Shown piece by piece: positions 28,812 to 37,998 of a stretch of 64,000 nucleotides of DNA. Every line of letters starts with the position of its first letter. Position 1 is the stretch's first letter. The notes under the pieces were generated by a model. That model had not been told where the DNA came from. It saw only the letters and a program-made list of their open reading frames with translations, and ran no database searches. The translations under genes and the position numbers were made by a program. The stretch spans positions 372,001 through 436,000 of the forward strand of contig NZ_JAAVUX010000001.1 of assembly GCF_018449655.1 (NCBI RefSeq). Direction: 5' to 3'. The DNA is from Pseudomonas sp. dw_358. GTDB taxonomy: Bacteria > Pseudomonadota > Gammaproteobacteria > Pseudomonadales > Pseudomonadaceae.

Positions 28812-28945
28812 GGCCCTCAAAGGCCCGCACATCATCATGAACACCGCTTGTCCCGACAATGACGGCGTTTCATATGCCAGACAAAACCCGTTGGGTTAGA
28901 ATGCCCCCCTTTTCAACTGCCCCGATCCTTGAGGACCGCCACGCC

Positions 28946-30196
28946 ATGTTCAGCCGTGACCTGACACTCGCCAAGTACGACGCCGATCTTTTTGCCGCGA
29001 TGGAGCAAGAAGCTCAGCGCCAGGAAGAGCACATCGAGCTGATTGCCTCGGAAAACTACACCAGCCCGGCGGTGATGGAGGCACAGGGTTCGGTGCTGAC
29101 CAACAAGTACGCCGAAGGCTACCCAGGCAAGCGTTACTACGGCGGCTGCGAATACGTCGACGTGGTTGAACAACTGGCCATCGACCGCGCCAAGCAACTG
29201 TTCGGTGCCGACTACGCCAACGTCCAGCCCCACGCCGGTTCCCAGGCCAACAGCGCGGTCTACCTGGCCCTGCTCAACGCCGGCGACACCATTTTGGGCA
29301 TGAGCCTGGCCCACGGTGGTCACCTGACCCACGGCGCCAGCGTCAGCTCCTCGGGCAAGCTGTACAACGCGGTGCAGTACGGCATCGACGGCAACGGCCT
29401 GATCGACTACGACGAAGTCGAGCGCCTGGCCGTCGAGCACAAGCCGAAAATGATCGTGGCAGGCTTCTCCGCCTACTCGCAGATCCTCGACTTCCCGCGT
29501 TTTCGCGCCATTGCCGACAAGGTCGGTGCCTACCTGTTCGTCGACATGGCCCACGTGGCCGGTCTGGTTGCCGCTGGCGTCTACCCGAACCCGGTGCCAT
29601 TTGCCGACGTGGTGACCACCACCACCCACAAGACCCTGCGCGGCCCACGCGGCGGCCTGATCCTGGCGCGCGCCAATGCCGACATCGAGAAGAAGCTGAA
29701 CTCGGCGGTATTCCCGGGCGCCCAAGGCGGCCCGCTGGAGCACGTGATCGCGGCCAAGGCCGTGTGCTTCAAGGAAGCGCTGCAGCCTGAGTTCAAGGCC
29801 TACCAGCAGCAAGTGGTGAAAAACGCCCAGGCCATGGCCAGCGTGTTCATCGAGCGCGGTTTCGACGTGGTGTCCGGCGGGACCGAAAACCATCTGTTCC
29901 TGCTGTCGCTGATCAAGCAGGACATCTCCGGCAAAGACGCCGACGCCGCCTTGGGCCGTGCCTTCATCACCGTCAACAAGAACTCGGTACCTAACGACCC
30001 ACGTTCGCCGTTCGTCACCTCGGGCCTGCGTTTCGGCACCCCGGCCGTGACCACCCGTGGTTTCAAGGAAGCCGACTGCCGTGAACTGGCTGTCTGGATC
30101 TGCGACATCCTGGCTGACTTGAACAATGAAGCCGTGATCGAGGCCGTTCGCGCCAAGGTCAAGGCCATTTGCGCGAAGCTGCCGGTTTACAGCTGA
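28946..30196 (+). CDS. glyA: Serine hydroxymethyltransferase
   Basis: 416 residues, PLP enzyme interconverting serine and glycine with tetrahydrofolate. The PLP-lysine lies in [33 protein letters not shown] and [20 protein letters not shown] are family signatures. GAGGA (28931-28935) and ATG 28946 ([10 protein letters not shown]) fix the start; a 29-codon upstream extension is not SHMT-like. It follows morA by 134 bases, as in P. aeruginosa, where several glyA paralogues exist. It ends with a strong terminator. Confidence 0.98.
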   Translation: MFSRDLTLAKYDADLFAAMEQEAQRQEEHIELIASENYTSPAVMEAQGSVLTNKYAEGYPGKRYYGGCEYVDVVEQLAIDRAKQLFGADYANVQPHAGSQANSAVYLALLNAGDTILGMSLAHGGHLTHGASVSSSGKLYNAVQYGIDGNGLIDYDEVERLAVEHKPKMIVAGFSAYSQILDFPRFRAIADKVGAYLFVDMAHVAGLVAAGVYPNPVPFADVVTTTTHKTLRGPRGGLILARANADIEKKLNSAVFPGAQGGPLEHVIAAKAVCFKEALQPEFKAYQQQVVKNAQAMASVFIERGFDVVSGGTENHLFLLSLIKQDISGKDADAALGRAFITVNKNSVPNDPRSPFVTSGLRFGTPAVTTRGFKEADCRELAVWICDILADLNNEAVIEAVRAKVKAICAKLPVYS

Positions 30197-30210
30197 TTGC
30201 GTCGATAGTC

Positions 30211-30239
30211 AAAAACCGGCCTTGACGGCCGGTTTTTTT
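30211..30239 (+). terminator. Rho-independent terminator of glyA
   Basis: Stem AAAACCGGCC / GGCCGGTTTT around TTGAC, ending in a run of seven T, 15 bases after the stop. It also faces the convergent CobW-family gene. Confidence 0.9.
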
Positions 30240-30247
30240 ATGGCCGC

Positions 30248-31198
30248 TCAACGTAACGCCTCAAACCCCGCCCGTATCTTCGTCTCGGGCAGTTCGTCGG
30301 CGATGAATACCATCACGCTCTCGCGCAGCTCGCCTTCTGCCCAAGGCGTATCCCAATCAAATCCATAGAGTTTCAGAACGCCCTGAAACACCAGACGGCG
30401 ATCCTCGCCGGCAATGTTCAGCACGCCCTTGTAGCGCAACAACTGCATGCCGTGGGCTTCGAGCAGCTCATTCATGAACGTACTCAATCGATCGACATCC
30501 AGTGGTTGCTCCGTTCGCAGCACCAGGCTGGAAATACGATCGATGCCAGTCCCCGGCGAAACGGGGCGCAAGGTCAACCCGCCATTGAGATTGAAACCGC
30601 GCACATCCAGAAGCTCTTTAAGGTCGATGTTGCCGTGCTGCACGACGCGAATGGGCGCGCGCCGGTTGATGCGGGTCAGGCGCTCGCTCAGAGCTTCAAA
30701 GGCCGACGGGCTGACCAGGTCGGTCTTGCTCACCAACAAGCGGTCGGCAAAACCCACCTGGGCCTGGGCGATGGTCTGGGCCAGATGGACATCGGCATGG
30801 GCCGCATCCACGAGCGTGACGATGCCATCGAGCAGGTAGCGCTCGCGCAGCTCTTCATCGATAAAAAAGGTCTGCGCCACCGGCGCGGGATCGGCCAGGC
30901 CGGTGCATTCGATCACCAATCGGTCAAAGTTGATCTGGCCACTGTCCAGGCGTTCGAGCAGCAGGTAAAGGGCTTTGGCCAGGTCAGTGTGGAGGGTGCA
31001 GCAGACGCAGCCGTTGGCCAGGGTCATGACCTGCACCGGCTCGTCGCCCAGCAGCTGGGTGTCGATGCCGGCGTCGCTGAATTCGTTCTCGATCACGGCG
31101 ATTTTCAGGCCGTGCTCGGCCTTGAGCAGATGGCGCAGCAAGGTGGTCTTGCCCGCGCCGAGAAAGCCGCTGAGGATGGTGACGGGTATTGGCAACAC
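30248..31198 (-). CDS. CobW/YjiA-family P-loop GTPase (metallochaperone)
   Basis: 316 residues. Walker A GFLGAGKTTLL near residue 10, the metal-binding CxCC motif NGCVCC near 63, GTPase motif VSKTDL near 160, and the CobW C-terminal domain (SSLVLRTEQPLDVDRLSTFMNE). Relatives deliver zinc or other metals to client enzymes in the cytoplasm. There is no in-frame ATG at the P-loop. I chose GTG 31196-31198 because GGAG stands 8 bases before it. The more upstream ATG at 31235-31237 lies inside the REP hairpin. It is part of the cstA-ybdD neighbourhood, as in P. aeruginosa. No histidine-rich metal-loading loop is seen. Confidence 0.9.
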   Translation of the reverse strand: MLPIPVTILSGFLGAGKTTLLRHLLKAEHGLKIAVIENEFSDAGIDTQLLGDEPVQVMTLANGCVCCTLHTDLAKALYLLLERLDSGQINFDRLVIECTGLADPAPVAQTFFIDEELRERYLLDGIVTLVDAAHADVHLAQTIAQAQVGFADRLLVSKTDLVSPSAFEALSERLTRINRRAPIRVVQHGNIDLKELLDVRGFNLNGGLTLRPVSPGTGIDRISSLVLRTEQPLDVDRLSTFMNELLEAHGMQLLRYKGVLNIAGEDRRLVFQGVLKLYGFDWDTPWAEGELRESVMVFIADELPETKIRAGFEALR

Positions 31199-31226
31199 AA
31201 CATGATCTCCGACGCGCCGAAAAACC

Positions 31227-31291
31227 TGTGGGAGCACGGCTTGCCGGCGACGATCTTCAGACCGCTATCGCCGGCAAGCCGTGCTCCCACA
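31227..31291. repeat. REP-type perfect 24-bp inverted repeat
   Basis: Arms 31227-31250 and 31268-31291 are exact reverse complements (TGTGGGAGCACGGC... and its mirror) across a 17-base loop. It lies between ybdD and the CobW gene, both on the minus strand, and could end or protect the cstA-ybdD mRNA. Confidence 0.8.
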
Positions 31292-31324
31292 ATAAGGTGA
31301 AAAGCCTGAAAACAGGTTATCGAT

Positions 31325-31522
31325 TCAACAACACTTCGGCCCACCCTTGCCACCGTAACGAGCCTCCTGGCGTTCGCGGAAGAACGCCTCGTAGCTCATC
31401 ACCGGTTTATCCGGGTGTTTGCCCTGCATGTGCTCGACATAGTTGTCGTAGTCCGGCATCCCGACCATCAGTCGGGCAGCCTGCCCCAGGTATTTGCCGA
31501 GGTTGGCGAGGTCATTGAACAT
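31325..31522 (-). CDS. ybdD: YbdD/YjiX family small protein (CstA partner)
   Basis: 65 residues: [31 protein letters not shown] and the C-terminal basic, cysteine-ending [11 protein letters not shown] are all family signatures. It follows cstA by 18 bases on the same strand. The same cstA-ybdD pairing occurs in enterobacteria (cstA-ybdD and btsT-yjiX). Its role is unproven but is thought to support the pyruvate/peptide transporter. Confidence 0.93.
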   Translation of the reverse strand: MFNDLANLGKYLGQAARLMVGMPDYDNYVEHMQGKHPDKPVMSYEAFFRERQEARYGGKGGPKCC

Positions 31523-31540
31523 GGTGGCTATCCTCTTTGG

Positions 31541-33607
31541 TCATGCGCCCGGTACGGCCTGGTAAGGCGCTTCCTTGTCGCTGCGTTCTTTCTTGCCCCA
31601 GGCCGCGACACCCACCTTGATGGCGAAGAACAGGATGCTGAACACCACAAACAGAAACAACGCGGTCAGCACGGCATTGGTGTAAGCGTTGAAGATCACG
31701 TGTTGCATTTGCTCGACCGTCTTGGCCGGGGCCAGCACCTGGCCACTGGCCAGCGCATCGCTGTACTTCTTCGCCAGGGCAAGGAAGCCCACTGCCGGGT
31801 TGGCGTCGAACAGCTTGATGAAGCCCGCCGTGGTGGTGCAGATCAACAGCCAGACCGCCGGGATCAGCGGCACCCAGATGTAGCGCTGGCGCTTCATCTT
31901 GATCAGCACCACGCAGCCCAGCATCAAGGCAATGCCTGCCAGCATCTGGTTGGAGATGCCAAACAACGGCCACAGCGTGTTGATACCGCCCAGTGGATCG
32001 ATCACGCCCTGATACAGCAACCAGCCCCACATGGCCACGCAACCGGCGGTGGCAATCAGGTTGGCCGGCCATGAGTCGGTGCGCTTGAGCGAGGGCACAA
32101 ACGAGCCCAGCAGGTCTTGCAGCATGAACCGTCCGGCACGGGTACCGGCATCCACGGCCGTGAGGATGAACAACGCTTCGAACAGGATTGCGAAGTGGTA
32201 CCAGAACGCCATGGAGTTCTCGCTCGGCATCACATGATGGAGGATCTGCGCGATACCTACCGCCAGGGTCGGTGCGCCGCCGGCACGGGCCAGAATGGTG
32301 GTTTCACCGATGTCATGAGCCACGGCCTGCAAGGCTTCCGGGGTGATCATGAAGCCCCAGTGACTGACCGTGGTCGCCACCGCCACCACATCACCACCGA
32401 CCACGGCAGCCGGGCTGTTCATGGCGAAATAAACGCCAGGCTCGATGACCGAGGCGGCCACCATGGCCATGATTGCCACGAAGGACTCTACCAGCATGGC
32501 GCCGTAGCCGATGTAGCGGGCATGGGCTTCGCTGGCCAGCAACTTGGGCGTGGTGCCCGAGGAAATCAGCGCATGGAAACCCGATACCGCCCCACAGGCA
32601 ATGGTGATGAACAGGAACGGGAACAACCCGCCCTTCCACACCGGCCCTGTGCCGTCGATGAACTGAGTCAGGGCGGGCATCTTCAGGTCCGGCATGGTCA
32701 CCAGGATGCCGATGGCCAGGGCGATGATGGTGCCGATCTTGAGGAAGGTCGACAGGTAGTCCCGAGGCGCCAGAATCAGCCACACAGGCAGTACCGCTGC
32801 GACAAAACCATAACCGATGAGCATCCAGGTGATCTGGATACCGGTGAAGGTGAACGCCTTGGCCCAGACCGGGTCGGCCGCCACCTGGCCACCGGCCCAG
32901 ATCGACAGCAACAGCAGGACCACACCCACCAGCGAGATTTCACCAATGCGACCGGGGCGGATATAGCGCATGTACACGCCCATGAACATCGCGATCGGAA
33001 GCGTCGCCAGCACCGTGAAGATGCCCCACGGGCTCTCGGCCAGGGCCTTGACCACAATCAGCGCCAGCACGGCGAGGATGATGATCATGATCAGGAAGCA
33101 GCCAAACAGCGCAATGGTGCCAGGGATACGACCCATTTCCTCGCGCACCATATCCCCCAGCGAGCGACCGTTGCGACGAGTCGACAGGAACAGCACGAGG
33201 AAGTCCTGCACCGCACCGGCCAGCACCACGCCGGCAATCAGCCACAAGGTGCCGGGCAGGTAGCCCATTTGCGCCGCCAGTACCGGCCCCACCAGGGGGC
33301 CCGCCCCGGCAATGGCTGCAAAGTGATGGCCGAAAAGAATGTGTTTGTTGGTCGGCACATAGTCCAGACCGTCGTTGTTGAGCACCGCCGGCGTGGCGCG
33401 CAGCGGGTCCAGTTGCATGACCCGGTTGGCGATGAACAGGCTGTAGTAGCGGTAGGCGACCAGATAGATGGCCACGGCAGCGACAACGATCCACAGGGCA
33501 TTGACAGCCTCCCCGCGGCGCAAGGCGACCACACCCAGCGCCCAGGCGCCGATGATCGCCACAATCAGCCACGGCAAGTGGCGAAGTGGATTACTGTTGT
33601 TTTTCAT
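31541..33607 (-). CDS. cstA: Carbon starvation protein A (CstA/BtsT family transporter)
   Basis: 688-residue inner-membrane protein with about 16-18 hydrophobic helices. N-terminal NKHILFGHHFAAIAGAGPLVGPV and QDFLVLFLSTRRNGRSLG are diagnostic. Family members take up pyruvate (BtsT, CstA) and peptides under carbon limitation. It heads the cstA-ybdD operon. It is divergent from mapZ across 177 bases. No CRP-like site is evident to me. Confidence 0.96.
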   Translation of the reverse strand: MKNNSNPLRHLPWLIVAIIGAWALGVVALRRGEAVNALWIVVAAVAIYLVAYRYYSLFIANRVMQLDPLRATPAVLNNDGLDYVPTNKHILFGHHFAAIAGAGPLVGPVLAAQMGYLPGTLWLIAGVVLAGAVQDFLVLFLSTRRNGRSLGDMVREEMGRIPGTIALFGCFLIMIIILAVLALIVVKALAESPWGIFTVLATLPIAMFMGVYMRYIRPGRIGEISLVGVVLLLLSIWAGGQVAADPVWAKAFTFTGIQITWMLIGYGFVAAVLPVWLILAPRDYLSTFLKIGTIIALAIGILVTMPDLKMPALTQFIDGTGPVWKGGLFPFLFITIACGAVSGFHALISSGTTPKLLASEAHARYIGYGAMLVESFVAIMAMVAASVIEPGVYFAMNSPAAVVGGDVVAVATTVSHWGFMITPEALQAVAHDIGETTILARAGGAPTLAVGIAQILHHVMPSENSMAFWYHFAILFEALFILTAVDAGTRAGRFMLQDLLGSFVPSLKRTDSWPANLIATAGCVAMWGWLLYQGVIDPLGGINTLWPLFGISNQMLAGIALMLGCVVLIKMKRQRYIWVPLIPAVWLLICTTTAGFIKLFDANPAVGFLALAKKYSDALASGQVLAPAKTVEQMQHVIFNAYTNAVLTALFLFVVFSILFFAIKVGVAAWGKKERSDKEAPYQAVPGA

Positions 33608-33784
33608 TTATTTTTATTTCCAGCAATTGGATACGAAAGTTCCCTCGTCAAGTCTAGCCCCCGCGCTGCGAAAGACACACCCCCACCTTTGTCGAACGGG
33701 CTGTTTATAGCCAGACTGTCGACCCGTTCGCCGATGGCGTCCGGGCGGTGCGCTATAGTCAGTGCAATTGCCGAGGGACCTGCC

Positions 33785-34153
33785 ATGACCGAGTCACCCG
33801 TAGAACGTCGTCGCTTCAAACGCATCGCCTTCGATGCGCGCACCGAACTCAAACAGGGCACCCACACCTGGCCGGTCAAATTGATCGACCTGTCGTTCAA
33901 AGGTTTGCTGATCGAAAAACCCGAGCCATGGCAGGGCCATACCGCCGAACCCTTCGTGGCTGACGTCTATCTGGGCGATGAGGCGAAGGTCGAAATGCAC
34001 GTGCTGCTGGCCCATGACGACCATGGCCAACTGGGGTTTCGCTGTGAGGAGATAGAGCTGGAGTCGATCAGCCATCTGCGCCGCGTGATCGAGTTGAATT
34101 TGGGCGACCCCAAGGAGCTGGAGCGCGAGTTTGCGGAGTTGATTCAGGCCTGA
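33785..34153 (+). CDS. mapZ: PilZ-domain c-di-GMP receptor MapZ
   Basis: 122 residues, a single PilZ domain. The c-di-GMP-binding RRRFKR (RxxxR-type) lies near residues 8-13 and D-x-S-x-x-G as DLSFKG near 38-43; both are intact. The C-terminal SISHLRRVIELNLGD matches the P. aeruginosa PA4608/MapZ sequence I remember, which inhibits the chemotaxis methyltransferase CheR1 when loaded with c-di-GMP. Synteny (cstA, then mapZ, then radA) agrees. GAGGGA (33773-33778) sets the ATG and TATAGT (33754-33759) is a possible -10. Confidence 0.92.
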   Translation: MTESPVERRRFKRIAFDARTELKQGTHTWPVKLIDLSFKGLLIEKPEPWQGHTAEPFVADVYLGDEAKVEMHVLLAHDDHGQLGFRCEEIELESISHLRRVIELNLGDPKELEREFAELIQA

Positions 34154-34170
34154 CGCTCCCTTGCATCCCC

Positions 34171-34251
34171 CGCAGGAGCACGCGAAGCCTGCGATGACCG
34201 TTGGCTCGGTTAACCGGGCACAACCCATCGCGGGCTTTGCGCGTTCCTGCG
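34171..34251. repeat. Imperfect REP-type inverted repeat
   Basis: Arms at 34171-34196 and 34226-34251 (GCAGGAGCACGCG... against its imperfect mirror) lie between convergent mapZ and the HAD gene. Confidence 0.6.
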
Positions 34252-34262
34252 CGCTGGAGGTG

Positions 34263-34949
34263 TTACAGGCCCGGCAACCCCCACACCTGCGGCTGGAACT
34301 CCAGCAGACTTTTCAGCTTGTCATCGGCATGCAGGTACTTCTCCGCCGACATGGCCGGATCCGGCACGGCGATGGCGTACATCCCGGCGGTCTTGGCGGC
34401 CGTGATGCCGAACGGCGAATCCTCGAACACCAGACAGTCCTTGGGATCAACCCCCAGACGCCGGGCTGCTGTCAGGAAAATGTCCGGTGCCGGCTTCGCT
34501 GCCTTGACCTCGGGGTCGTCCGCCGTGACGATGGTGTCGAACAGGGAGAACCACTCCTGATGCAGCGTGGTCTTCTGTGCAAAATAATGCCGTGAAGAAC
34601 TGGTGCCCACCGCAATCGGAATGCCCTTTGCCTTCAGGTGCCGTACCAGTGCCTCGGCACCGGCCATGGCCATGGCATGAGGAAACCGCTCGGCCATCAG
34701 CGGCGCGCGGAACGCCATGAACTCTTCCGGGGTGATCGGCAGGTCCAGCGCCTTGACGATATAGGTCGACAGATCGCCGGCGCCCAGGCCAATGGTGTTC
34801 TGCTTGATGCTCCAGTCGAAGGTGCGACCATAGCGCTCGGCAATCATCTGCGTCACTTCGGTGTAGATGCCCTCAGTGTCCAGCAACAGTCCGTCCATAT
34901 CGAAAATGACGGCCTTGACCGGGCCTTTAGCGGTTGCAGCTTGGGTCAT
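34263..34949 (-). CDS. HAD-superfamily (GS1/HDHD1-like) phosphatase
   Basis: 228 residues. Motif I DMDGLLLDTEG (about 16-26), motif II GTSSS (near 118), motif III Lys in KAAKPAPDIF and motif IV FEDSPFGI are complete, with the C1-type cap between motifs I and II. The closest class is the GS1 / pseudouridine-5'-phosphatase and beta-phosphoglucomutase-like group; a small phosphorylated metabolite is the likely substrate. Start MTQAATAKGPVKAVIFDMDG. It lies between mapZ and radA. Confidence 0.88.
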   Translation of the reverse strand: MTQAATAKGPVKAVIFDMDGLLLDTEGIYTEVTQMIAERYGRTFDWSIKQNTIGLGAGDLSTYIVKALDLPITPEEFMAFRAPLMAERFPHAMAMAGAEALVRHLKAKGIPIAVGTSSSRHYFAQKTTLHQEWFSLFDTIVTADDPEVKAAKPAPDIFLTAARRLGVDPKDCLVFEDSPFGITAAKTAGMYAIAVPDPAMSAEKYLHADDKLKSLLEFQPQVWGLPGL

Positions 34950-35025
34950 GGGACAGTGTCCTCAGTCTAGTCAGCGGAAAATGCCAGCGACCGTACCGCG
35001 CCATCCGCGGTACCGATCATGATTC

Positions 35026-36393
35026 TCACTCGAACAGGGCATCCAGCGCCTGTTCCAGCCGGGTCACGGCGATCACTTGCAGCCCCGGCGGCGCCTCCTT
35101 GGGCGCGTTGCCTTTAGGTACGATAGCCCGCTTGAAGCCATGCTTGGCAGCCTCTTTCAAACGTTCCTGGCCGCTGGGCACCGGGCGCACTTCGCCCGAC
35201 AGGCCGACCTCGCCAAACACCAGCAGGTCGTGTGGCAGCGGACGGTTGCGCAGGCTGGACATCACGGCGGCCATCAGCGCCAGGTCGGAGGCAGTTTCCA
35301 GCACCTTGACCCCGCCCACCACGTTGAGGAAAACGTCCTGATCGTGGGTCGGAATGCCGCCGTGGCGGTGCAATACCGCCAGCAACATGGCCAGACGGTT
35401 CTGGTCCAGCCCCAGGGTGACCCGGCGCGGGTTGGCCAGGTGACTGTCGTCTACCAGCGCCTGCACCTCCACCAGCATCGGCCGGGTGCCTTCCCAGGTG
35501 GCCATGACCACACTGCCGGGCACTTCTTCCTGAGCGCGGGTGAGGAAGATCGCCGAGGGGTTGGAGACCTCCTTGAGCCCCTTGTCGGTCATGCCGAACA
35601 CACCCAGCTCGTTGATCGCGCCGAAACGGTTCTTTACCGCGCGCAGCAGACGCAGGCGCCCGTCGGACTCGCCCTCGAAATACAACACGGTATCGACCAT
35701 GTGCTCCAGCACCCGCGGCCCCGCCAGCGCCCCTTCCTTGGTCACATGGCCCACCAGGAAGATCGCCGTGCCGCTCTGCTTGGCATAGCGAACCAGCAAC
35801 GCGGCGCTCTCGCGCACTTGCGCGACGCCGCCCGGCGCCGACTGCAACTGCTCGGTGAAGATAGTCTGGATCGAGTCGATCACCATGACCTTGGGCTGCT
35901 CCGCCTTGGCCGTGGCGATGATGGTTTCGATGCAGGTTTCGGTCATCACTCGCAGCTTGTCCTGAGGCAACCCCAGGCGCCGAGCGCGCATGGCTACCTG
36001 CTGCTGCGATTCTTCGCCGGTGACATAGAGTGCCGGCATGCGGGTCGCGATATTGCACAGGGTCTGGAGCAGGATGGTCGACTTGCCGATGCCGGGATCG
36101 CCGCCGATCAGCACTACGGAGCCATCCACCAGGCCGCCGCCCAACACTCGATCCAGTTCACCGGACGCCGTGCTGAAACGCGGAATCTCCTCAACGCTGA
36201 CTTCGGCCAGCGTGCGCGTCTGCGCCTGCTGCCCGGCCCAACCGGTGCGGCCGCTGGGCGGTTGGGCAGCGCCGCTCTCGATCATGGTCTCGACCAGCGT
36301 GTTCCACGCGCCGCACTCACCGCACTGCCCGGCCCATTTGGGAAAGGTCGCACCACACTCGGTGCAGCCATACAAACGCTTGGCCTTGGCCAT
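35026..36393 (-). CDS. radA: DNA repair protein RadA (Sms)
   Basis: 455 residues. An N-terminal four-cysteine zinc finger (CTECG ... CGECG, about 10-30), RecA-like ATPase with Walker A GGDPGIGKST (about 95-104), the RadA-specific KNRFG motif (VKNRFGAINELGVF), and a C-terminal Lon-protease-like domain without the catalytic dyad. It drives branch migration in recombination. The start MAKAKRLYGC at 36391-36393 follows the family; a longer in-frame extension of 54 codons overlaps the mscL control region and is not similar. Confidence 0.97.
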   Translation of the reverse strand: MAKAKRLYGCTECGATFPKWAGQCGECGAWNTLVETMIESGAAQPPSGRTGWAGQQAQTRTLAEVSVEEIPRFSTASGELDRVLGGGLVDGSVVLIGGDPGIGKSTILLQTLCNIATRMPALYVTGEESQQQVAMRARRLGLPQDKLRVMTETCIETIIATAKAEQPKVMVIDSIQTIFTEQLQSAPGGVAQVRESAALLVRYAKQSGTAIFLVGHVTKEGALAGPRVLEHMVDTVLYFEGESDGRLRLLRAVKNRFGAINELGVFGMTDKGLKEVSNPSAIFLTRAQEEVPGSVVMATWEGTRPMLVEVQALVDDSHLANPRRVTLGLDQNRLAMLLAVLHRHGGIPTHDQDVFLNVVGGVKVLETASDLALMAAVMSSLRNRPLPHDLLVFGEVGLSGEVRPVPSGQERLKEAAKHGFKRAIVPKGNAPKEAPPGLQVIAVTRLEQALDALFE

Positions 36394-36641
36394 CAACAAT
36401 TCCTCGCAATCCAACCCCAGGACGGCAAGTGCCCCAGCAGCAAAGCACCCATCATAACGGAGCCGCCCGTGGCCTGGGGCCTTACCTGCCAGCGTTTCAT
36501 CTACGCCTGTTTGAAAAGCAACTAAGCTGACTTCCGGCAAAACTAATCCACGCACCGTCGGTCATTTGAACACGCAGTGACGTTTCGGGCCGTACCGCTC
36601 GCTACATGCACCTGAGCTTATCCAACCTAAGGAAATAACCC

Positions 36642-37079
36642 ATGAGCATACTCAACGAGTTCAAGGCCTTCGCCCTCAAAGGCAACGTAGTCGACATGGC
36701 TGTCGGTATCATCATCGGCGCCGCGTTCGGCAAGATTGTTTCATCTTTGGTCGGCGACGTGGTCATGCCGCCCCTGGGTTTGCTGATCGGCGGCGTGGAC
36801 TTCAGTGACCTCGCAGTTACATTGAAAGCCGCCGAGGGGAGTACACCGGCGGTGGTGCTTGCCTACGGCAAGTTCATTCAAACGGTCATCGACTTCTTGA
36901 TTGTCGCGTTCGCCATCTTCATGGGCGTCAAGGCAATCAATCGTCTGCGCCATCATGAAGAAGCCAAGCCACCCGCGCCGAGCAAGGAAGAAGTGCTGCT
37001 GGGCGAGATCCGTGACCTGCTCAAGGAGCAGACCACCAAAGCTCCGGAGGCGCCGGTGGCCATCCCGCCCTACCAGTAA
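36642..37079 (+). CDS. mscL: Large-conductance mechanosensitive channel
   Basis: 145 residues. Two membrane helices (about 15-45 and 75-100). [19 protein letters not shown] is the pore-lining TM1 with the glycine/alanine gate pattern. The C-terminal bundle helix ([14 protein letters not shown]) is present. It opens under membrane tension on osmotic downshock. AAGGAAAT lies before the ATG. Its stop overlaps the convergent fpr gene by 10 bases, so there is no terminator between them. Confidence 0.97.
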   Translation: MSILNEFKAFALKGNVVDMAVGIIIGAAFGKIVSSLVGDVVMPPLGLLIGGVDFSDLAVTLKAAEGSTPAVVLAYGKFIQTVIDFLIVAFAIFMGVKAINRLRHHEEAKPPAPSKEEVLLGEIRDLLKEQTTKAPEAPVAIPPYQ

Positions 37080-37846
37080 TTCTCGACAGCGACCTGGCCT
37101 GGGCGTCGACTCAGGCTCAGCCGCAGGTCCCGCTCCTTGAGCAGAGCGCGGGTGTCCTCGATCATTTGCGGGTTGCCGCAGATCATCACCCGCGAGTGTT
37201 CAGCCGTCAGCGCGACGCCTGCCGCTTTCTCCAATTCGCCATTGGCGATCAGATCCGTGATCCGCCCACGCAAGGCGCCTGGCGCCTCTTCACGCGTCAC
37301 CGTGGCAATGAACTGCAACTTGCCCGCGAATTCGGCCAGGTACTCGCGCTGCTCCAATCCGGCGATCAAATCCTGATAGGCCAACTCACGCCCTTCCCGC
37401 GCGCTATAGACCAGCATGATGCGCTCGAATTTTTCCCACACCTCGAAGTCCTGCAGAATCGACAGAAATGGCGCAACGCCCGTACCCGTGGACAGCAACC
37501 AGAGGTCGCGGCCATCGACAAAACGGTCCAGGGTCAGATACCCGAACGCTTGCTTGTCCACCAGCAAACAGTCGCCCTCGCGCAAGCGGCTCAGTTCACT
37601 GGTGAACTCGCCGCCTGGCACGACGATGGACAGAAACTCGAGAAATTCGTCATGGGGCGAGGACACCATCGAATAGGCGCGCCAGGCCACGCTGCCATCG
37701 GGCTTGGTCACCCCCAGGCGCGCGAACTGTCCGGCGACAAACCGAAAACCGGCATCGCGGGTGGTACGCAGGGTGAACAGGCTCGGGGTGAGGGGCTGCA
37801 CGTCCAGCAGGGTCTGGCGGGTGAACTTGTCGGCGCTGTCGGTCAT
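37070..37846 (-). CDS. fpr: Ferredoxin/flavodoxin-NADP+ reductase
   Basis: 258 residues of the bacterial FPR type. FAD binding by RAYSMVSSP (about 55-63), NADPH binding by [13 protein letters not shown] (about 118-130), and the C-terminal VAVENYW with terminal aromatic Trp, as in E. coli Fpr. The start [10 protein letters not shown] (37844-37846) is behind GGAGG. Pseudomonads carry more than one such reductase; the position beside mscL matches the P. aeruginosa PA4615-type paralogue rather than the finR-linked one, as far as I recall. It overlaps the mscL 3' end by 10 bases. Confidence 0.92.
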   Translation of the reverse strand: MTDSADKFTRQTLLDVQPLTPSLFTLRTTRDAGFRFVAGQFARLGVTKPDGSVAWRAYSMVSSPHDEFLEFLSIVVPGGEFTSELSRLREGDCLLVDKQAFGYLTLDRFVDGRDLWLLSTGTGVAPFLSILQDFEVWEKFERIMLVYSAREGRELAYQDLIAGLEQREYLAEFAGKLQFIATVTREEAPGALRGRITDLIANGELEKAAGVALTAEHSRVMICGNPQMIEDTRALLKERDLRLSLSRRPGQVAVENYW

Positions 37847-37998
37847 GGGTCCTCCGGCTAAGCGAATCAATGCGCTAGTGTCCTGCAATTGCGTCCGGAG
37901 AAACACCGGTGGTTTGTGGGGCTGTCCCGACACACCTCGATAAAACTCCGTAGAATGGCGCCTCCAGACCCCCGCGTCGCTTCTTTGTACCCATCGCC

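Noticed and set aside
32117..33784. Long plus-strand extension ahead of mapZ running through cstA antisense
   Set aside because: Only the last 122 codons are PilZ-like; the ATG at 33785 has GAGGGA in front. The rest is a shadow of cstA.
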